This document shows positions 34,801 through 36,957 of a stretch of 36,957 nucleotides of DNA, one piece after another. The stretch's first letter is position 1. Each line of letters starts with the position of its first letter. The translations under genes and the position numbers were made by a program. Origin of the DNA: Bryobacterales bacterium (GTDB lineage: Bacteria; Acidobacteriota; Terriglobia; Bryobacterales; UBA6623); contig JAJDTX010000118.1 of NCBI GenBank assembly GCA_022826925.1, positions 1-36,957 on the forward strand, written 5' to 3'. The notes under the pieces are model-generated. The model was given only the letters and a program-made list of their open reading frames with translations, searched no databases and was not told the DNA's origin.

Positions 34801-35230
34801 TTCCGGCACTCCGGTCAATGTCGTCATGGCCAACGACCTGGAACCGTTCCTGTTCAACGGGCAGAAGCGCCCCGACATTGTCAGCAGCCGCGTGCGAATC
34901 GACCACGGCCGTTCGTTCGATGCGGCCTCAGACAGCGTATTCGACCGGTCCGCATTCGCCGACCCGGGGCCTTTGCGGTTCGGGAGCGCCTCGCGCACGA
35001 TGAACTTCGTGCGGGGCTTCAGCCAGGTCGCCGAGAATCTCAGCTTGTTCAAGGACACGTGGATCAACCAGAAGTTCAAGGTCAGGTTCGAGACTCAGCT
35101 CGCCAACTTGTTCAACCGGACAGTGTTCTGCGATCCGAATCGCAACTGGAGCGCCGCCTCGTTCGGACAGGCATTTTCGCAGTGCAACCAGCCGCGCCGG
35201 GTGCAGTTCGGGCTGCGCTTTGACTTCTAG
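31871..35230 (+). CDS. Oar-like TonB-dependent receptor with reduced plug
   Basis: The 1119-residue protein has an N-terminal signal region (LLALSFLWAAAGPLAFGQ), and an in-frame GTG at 31940 gives an even more classical signal peptide. A carboxypeptidase-regulatory-like domain (about residues 52-137; GGVVRHGSGDPAPAATVTLS, GRYSIRVDSTGYE) precedes the barrel. The barrel has motifs usual in acidobacterial Oar-like receptors: SEFHGALYSLVGNDSLNARG, FGAYVGGPFVKNKTFF, and the end RRVQFGLRFDF. Between the regulatory domain and the KRGSSEFHG motif only about 40-50 residues are present, where the plug with its 'LPLNGR'-type segment (roughly 130-150 residues) normally lies. It could be an adhesin-like or constitutively open channel; function unknown. 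A tandem palindrome follows directly after the stop. Confidence 0.9.
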   Translation: MDTRDERTAGTGPARLRATSYRAVSSHLRNLLALSFLWAAAGPLAFGQSQANGLIGGVVRHGSGDPAPAATVTLSHSPSGAKISLRTDEAGAYEAAGLPSGRYSIRVDSTGYEAFVRTGLELGAGQTYRQDAILVSAVASSGRPAPASPDAATTVGRVREVRPVPANEAVRVERRTGYLSSTSKRGSSEFHGALYSLVGNDSLNARGFFGTKARHRESNFGAYVGGPFVKNKTFFNYHYDRIALRSGAQSGYGNSTPTDPFRLGDFGRLAAPAVIAVDALGRPVRQGQIFDPASTALARSVPVRDPFPNNQIPAAHPLRSRVAGGVVPLMVGPDREGAEFNVQGNPLGPQVWRLDAPSHHFRVNHSFNSRVRAAVLFSRTSHPALRDCGGVDGCRARSDPVHSPHLNGDYYGTGVYEDTTTHHVRHQIDWVKSAAVLNQTHLVYDEFHVRGHSLAAGADWQGRLWGPAGNGLVATDAGPPALTFTGNTRYSPLGREWGRSGFHANHQYGIGHNTTWITARHTVKIGGDFRHHNYPFRGWANNEAGHFNFSRLHTGGFDESGNNLVATGDPFASFLLGQVNSARFQIPDFPTITENFFSWSIVDEYRVSADLTITIGLRFDYQSAIRERDDNMSTFDPAVPNPGAGGRLGAMIFAGNGPGRTGTRTLESPPRDAYGPRIGIARRIGQRTVVRGGYGIYYSGVPHGQFDAVNTLGFRFHPTAIDLSNGREAAFHLDAGFPQANVVLPPAIDPAVGNDTSPVAVTRDRATMPRIQEWSLTIQRRASRGVTLGWSYTGNRGSRLMADRRVLGPAANANSPEILSHGPGVLGSSLNTLMAAETGLAMPYSGFSRTAVQSLRPFPHMLNIGYLNVPAGNSFYHAMHARLEKRFTDGAILRASYTWSKLTGMGAGRIHAGDGLGRGPQNPTDTQALERGLSAQDVPHRILAEFTHRVPFFQQKRTGLEARVLGGWAVSGSVNFVSGTPVNVVMANDLEPFLFNGQKRPDIVSSRVRIDHGRSFDAASDSVFDRSAFADPGPLRFGSASRTMNFVRGFSQVAENLSLFKDTWINQKFKVRFETQLANLFNRTVFCDPNRNWSAASFGQAFSQCNQPRRVQFGLRFDF

Positions 35231-35266
35231 CCCGCTCGGGCTGGCAACTGCCGGTCCTGGACCGGC
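35229..35266 (+). terminator. tandem GC-rich hairpins after the large receptor gene
   Basis: AGCCCG-CT-CGGGCT (35229-35242) overlaps the stop codon. It is followed by the palindrome GCCGGTCC-T-GGACCGGC (35250-35266). No T-tract follows, so this is a weak or Rho-type terminator, or an mRNA-stabilising structure. Confidence 0.4.
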
Positions 35267-35559
35267 TCGGCGCCGACCGCAGAGTCCCGTCATCGCGCGC
35301 AGCAGACCGGCTTCCGAGTCTTGCTGAATGCGATGTGCGATGTCGCGCGATGTCGCTCGCCGCCGCGCTTGTTGTCGCACTGCCTGCTGTTCGACGGCAA
35401 CGCCGGCGATGAGCCGCGAATCCGTGCCTGAATCGGGCGCGTGGCCGCTGGGGGCCGCGTGCCCCAGTCTCAGCCGCAACGAAGCGACCGCACTTTCGGA
35501 TATACTCGCTTTGTTTATACCGTCGCTTTTGTTGATAGACGAAAAGGAGACCTCTCAGG
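35267..35559. promoter_or_regulatory. intergenic region and leader of the Cache-domain gene
   Basis: No coding feature is seen in the first ~230 bases; GCGATGT recurs three times near 35329-35356. From about 35495 the sequence becomes AT-rich: TATACT (35501-35506) and TATACC (35516-35521) are -10 candidates without clear -35 boxes. AAGGAGA (35544-35550) is a strong ribosome-binding site nine bases before the ATG at 35560. Confidence 0.4.
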
Positions 35560-36957
35560 ATGAAGACTCAAGGATTGCCCGCTCCGGGATCGATGATTCG
35601 CGTTGCCGGCCTGCTCGCGCTGGCCGTCGTCCTTGCCGATGCGAACCGCGCCTTGGCCCAGGATGTTTGTCCAGTCCCGCCCGGCTTGACCCCTCCGCCA
35701 CTGCCGAGCGTGACGGCGCAACAGGTGGAGAATGGCACCGCTAGCCTCAAGGACTTCGCCTTGGCCGCGCGAGAGCAGGCTAGGGTCGACGAACTCACGA
35801 GCGTGGAAGGAGCGGCGTATTTTGGATGTCTCATCAGGGAGGACGGCAGCGCCTACCGTTCCGGCTCCACCTATCTGGTGACGCTCACGCCTGACGGCAG
35901 GGTATACGTTCACTCGAAGGCCATGGCACTGTCGGGTAGGCTCCTCAATCCCTTGATCATTGGCGAGATCTTTTCCGCGCTGGGGGTGCCCCCGACCGTC
36001 CTAGCCAGTCTGGCTTCTCCTGATCCCGCAACCGCTGCCCAAGCTTTCGCCGCCGTCTTCGCGACGTTGGCGCAAGAACCGGATGGCCGGTTCGATGCGA
36101 CCGCCCCCATTCCGGGCCTCCGGCCAGGCATACCGGGCGCCTCTGGCCATGCCGCCGTGTATCTGTCGGCACACACGCGGATCCCGACCGTGCTCTTGGC
36201 CGGATTCGATGTCGATGAGTCCCACGTGGTTGACGAGGTCATCGATTACGGCAACCCGGCCATCACCGCCAAGGACGTGAAGGATCGGGAAACCTTGAAG
36301 GGCTTCGTCACCGAAGCTGTGGATTACATCCAGGAACTGCTGCAGAGCCGCGATGACGGCCAAGGCGGAGCTGTCGTCGCCGCCTCGCAAGCTAGGATCG
36401 CCTTGCGGGATCCGAACGGGCCTTGGCGGCACGGCAACGTGTACCTTTACATCCTGCACCGTACCAGCAACATCATCCTGTTCCACGGGGCGTTTCCGGA
36501 CCGTTTCGAGATCCGGCCTCTGGTGCCAACGGTCCGAGACGCGGTCACCGGCGAGCTCGTTCTGCCGCAGGTCCTCGAAGCGGCGACCAGCAGCCCGGAA
36601 GGCGGCTTCCTTGAGTACTACTGGGACGATCCTTCTGACGACACAGACAGCGCCGACATCCCCAAGGTGGGCTACGCCCGCGAGTACTCGGGCTCGCTCC
36701 TGAGGCCTGACGGCACCAGGGCCCCGTACACCTTGGTCATCGGATCAGGTTTTTACACGGAGGCACCCGGCGGGCCGATGATCACCAGGGGCTGCTCCGA
36801 CCGCAACATCGCCGCCAGCGCGGTGAGCACGCAGAGCGATGTCCGGGCGTTCGTGGAGTGCGCCGCCGAGTACCTCGCCGAGCACGGCACGGCCGAGGCC
36901 CGCCGCGCCTTCAACGAGGACGAGCGCTGGAAGCACGGCCCCACCTACGTCTTCGTC
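35560..36957 (+). CDS. secreted protein with repeated Cache-like domains, truncated by the window edge
   Basis: The frame from ATG 35560 stays open for 466 codons to the last base, so the C-terminus is missing. A strong AAGGAGA ribosome-binding site and a signal peptide (IRVAGLLALAVVLADANRALAQ) fix the start. At least three Cache-like segments are visible. One lies near residues 58-145 (GSTYLVTLTPDGRVYVHSKA). A second spans about 245-400 (TLKGFVTEAVDYIQELLQ, GNVYLYILHRTSNIILFHG, then PKVGYAREYSG). A third begins near 425 (DVRAFVECAAEYLAEHGTAE, ending GPTYVFV). Cache domains bind small ligands in the periplasm, usually in chemoreceptors or histidine kinases. Here no membrane helix follows in the visible part, so it could be a secreted ligand-binding protein or a kinase with its signalling domain beyond the edge. 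Confidence 0.8.
   Translation, partial: MKTQGLPAPGSMIRVAGLLALAVVLADANRALAQDVCPVPPGLTPPPLPSVTAQQVENGTASLKDFALAAREQARVDELTSVEGAAYFGCLIREDGSAYRSGSTYLVTLTPDGRVYVHSKAMALSGRLLNPLIIGEIFSALGVPPTVLASLASPDPATAAQAFAAVFATLAQEPDGRFDATAPIPGLRPGIPGASGHAAVYLSAHTRIPTVLLAGFDVDESHVVDEVIDYGNPAITAKDVKDRETLKGFVTEAVDYIQELLQSRDDGQGGAVVAASQARIALRDPNGPWRHGNVYLYILHRTSNIILFHGAFPDRFEIRPLVPTVRDAVTGELVLPQVLEAATSSPEGGFLEYYWDDPSDDTDSADIPKVGYAREYSGSLLRPDGTRAPYTLVIGSGFYTEAPGGPMITRGCSDRNIAASAVSTQSDVRAFVECAAEYLAEHGTAEARRAFNEDERWKHGPTYVFV

Noticed and set aside
35329..35356. Three GCGATGT copies as a CRISPR-like or origin repeat
   Set aside because: The copies are only seven bases, irregularly spaced and without spacers or DnaA boxes.

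Overview
The window is GC-rich and densely coding, from a Gram-negative bacterium with an outer membrane: it has a TamA/BamA-type Omp85 protein, a TamB homologue, three TonB-dependent receptors, a TolC family protein and several lipoproteins. Two of the three receptors, at 20.4-22.8 kb and 31.9-35.2 kb, carry an N-terminal carboxypeptidase-regulatory-like domain, and the larger one is of the Oar-like type common in Acidobacteriota. Together with the tsaD / tamB-surA-tamA arrangement this makes an acidobacterial origin my best guess, possibly an uncultured lineage. That is inference from family content; no rRNA or complete tRNA is present to test it.

Layout. (1) 1-451: no large gene, but a well-formed small unit (sigma70-like promoter, near-perfect Shine-Dalgarno, 18-codon ORF) overlapping a fragment that looks like the 5' end of a tRNA-Ser. 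(2) 452-9223: tsaD, then convergently an outer-membrane assembly operon on the minus strand, tamA-like (seven POTRA-like units), a short SurA-N-type chaperone and tamB, joined by 1- and 4-base overlaps. (3) 9254-10276: a ThiF/MoeB-type adenylyltransferase. (4) 10281-22789: an accessory, apparently catabolic block with two secreted DUF3604 (PHP-like) proteins, one Tat- and one Sec-exported, a TonB receptor, an orphan VapB-type antitoxin, and a lipoprotein sulfatase divergent from a second TonB receptor that carries a run of 11 aspartates. (5) 22821-24384: an Rpn/YhgA-type PD-(D/E)XK nuclease gene inside a pair of 30-bp imperfect inverted repeats, which looks like a small mobile element. (6) 24408-31298: a six-gene co-directional cluster: secreted unknown, HlyD-like lipoprotein adaptor, TPR, MacB/FtsX-type permease, TolC, TPR. 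No ATPase gene is in the cluster. (7) 31319-36957: an NfeD-like membrane protein, a large Oar-like receptor whose plug domain seems mostly missing, and a secreted protein with repeated Cache-like domains that runs off the right edge.

How the genes may work together. TamA, SurA-N and TamB would assemble or supply outer-membrane proteins and lipids, including the receptors here. The DUF3604 proteins, sulfatase and TonB receptors look like a periplasmic or surface scavenging set for an unknown, possibly sulfated, substrate. The MFP-permease-TolC set would export something across both membranes, but would need an ATPase encoded elsewhere. The most unusual items are the inverted-repeat-bounded Rpn gene, the promoter-SD-microORF before tsaD, the exporter operon without ATPase, the plug-reduced receptor and the tandem Cache protein.
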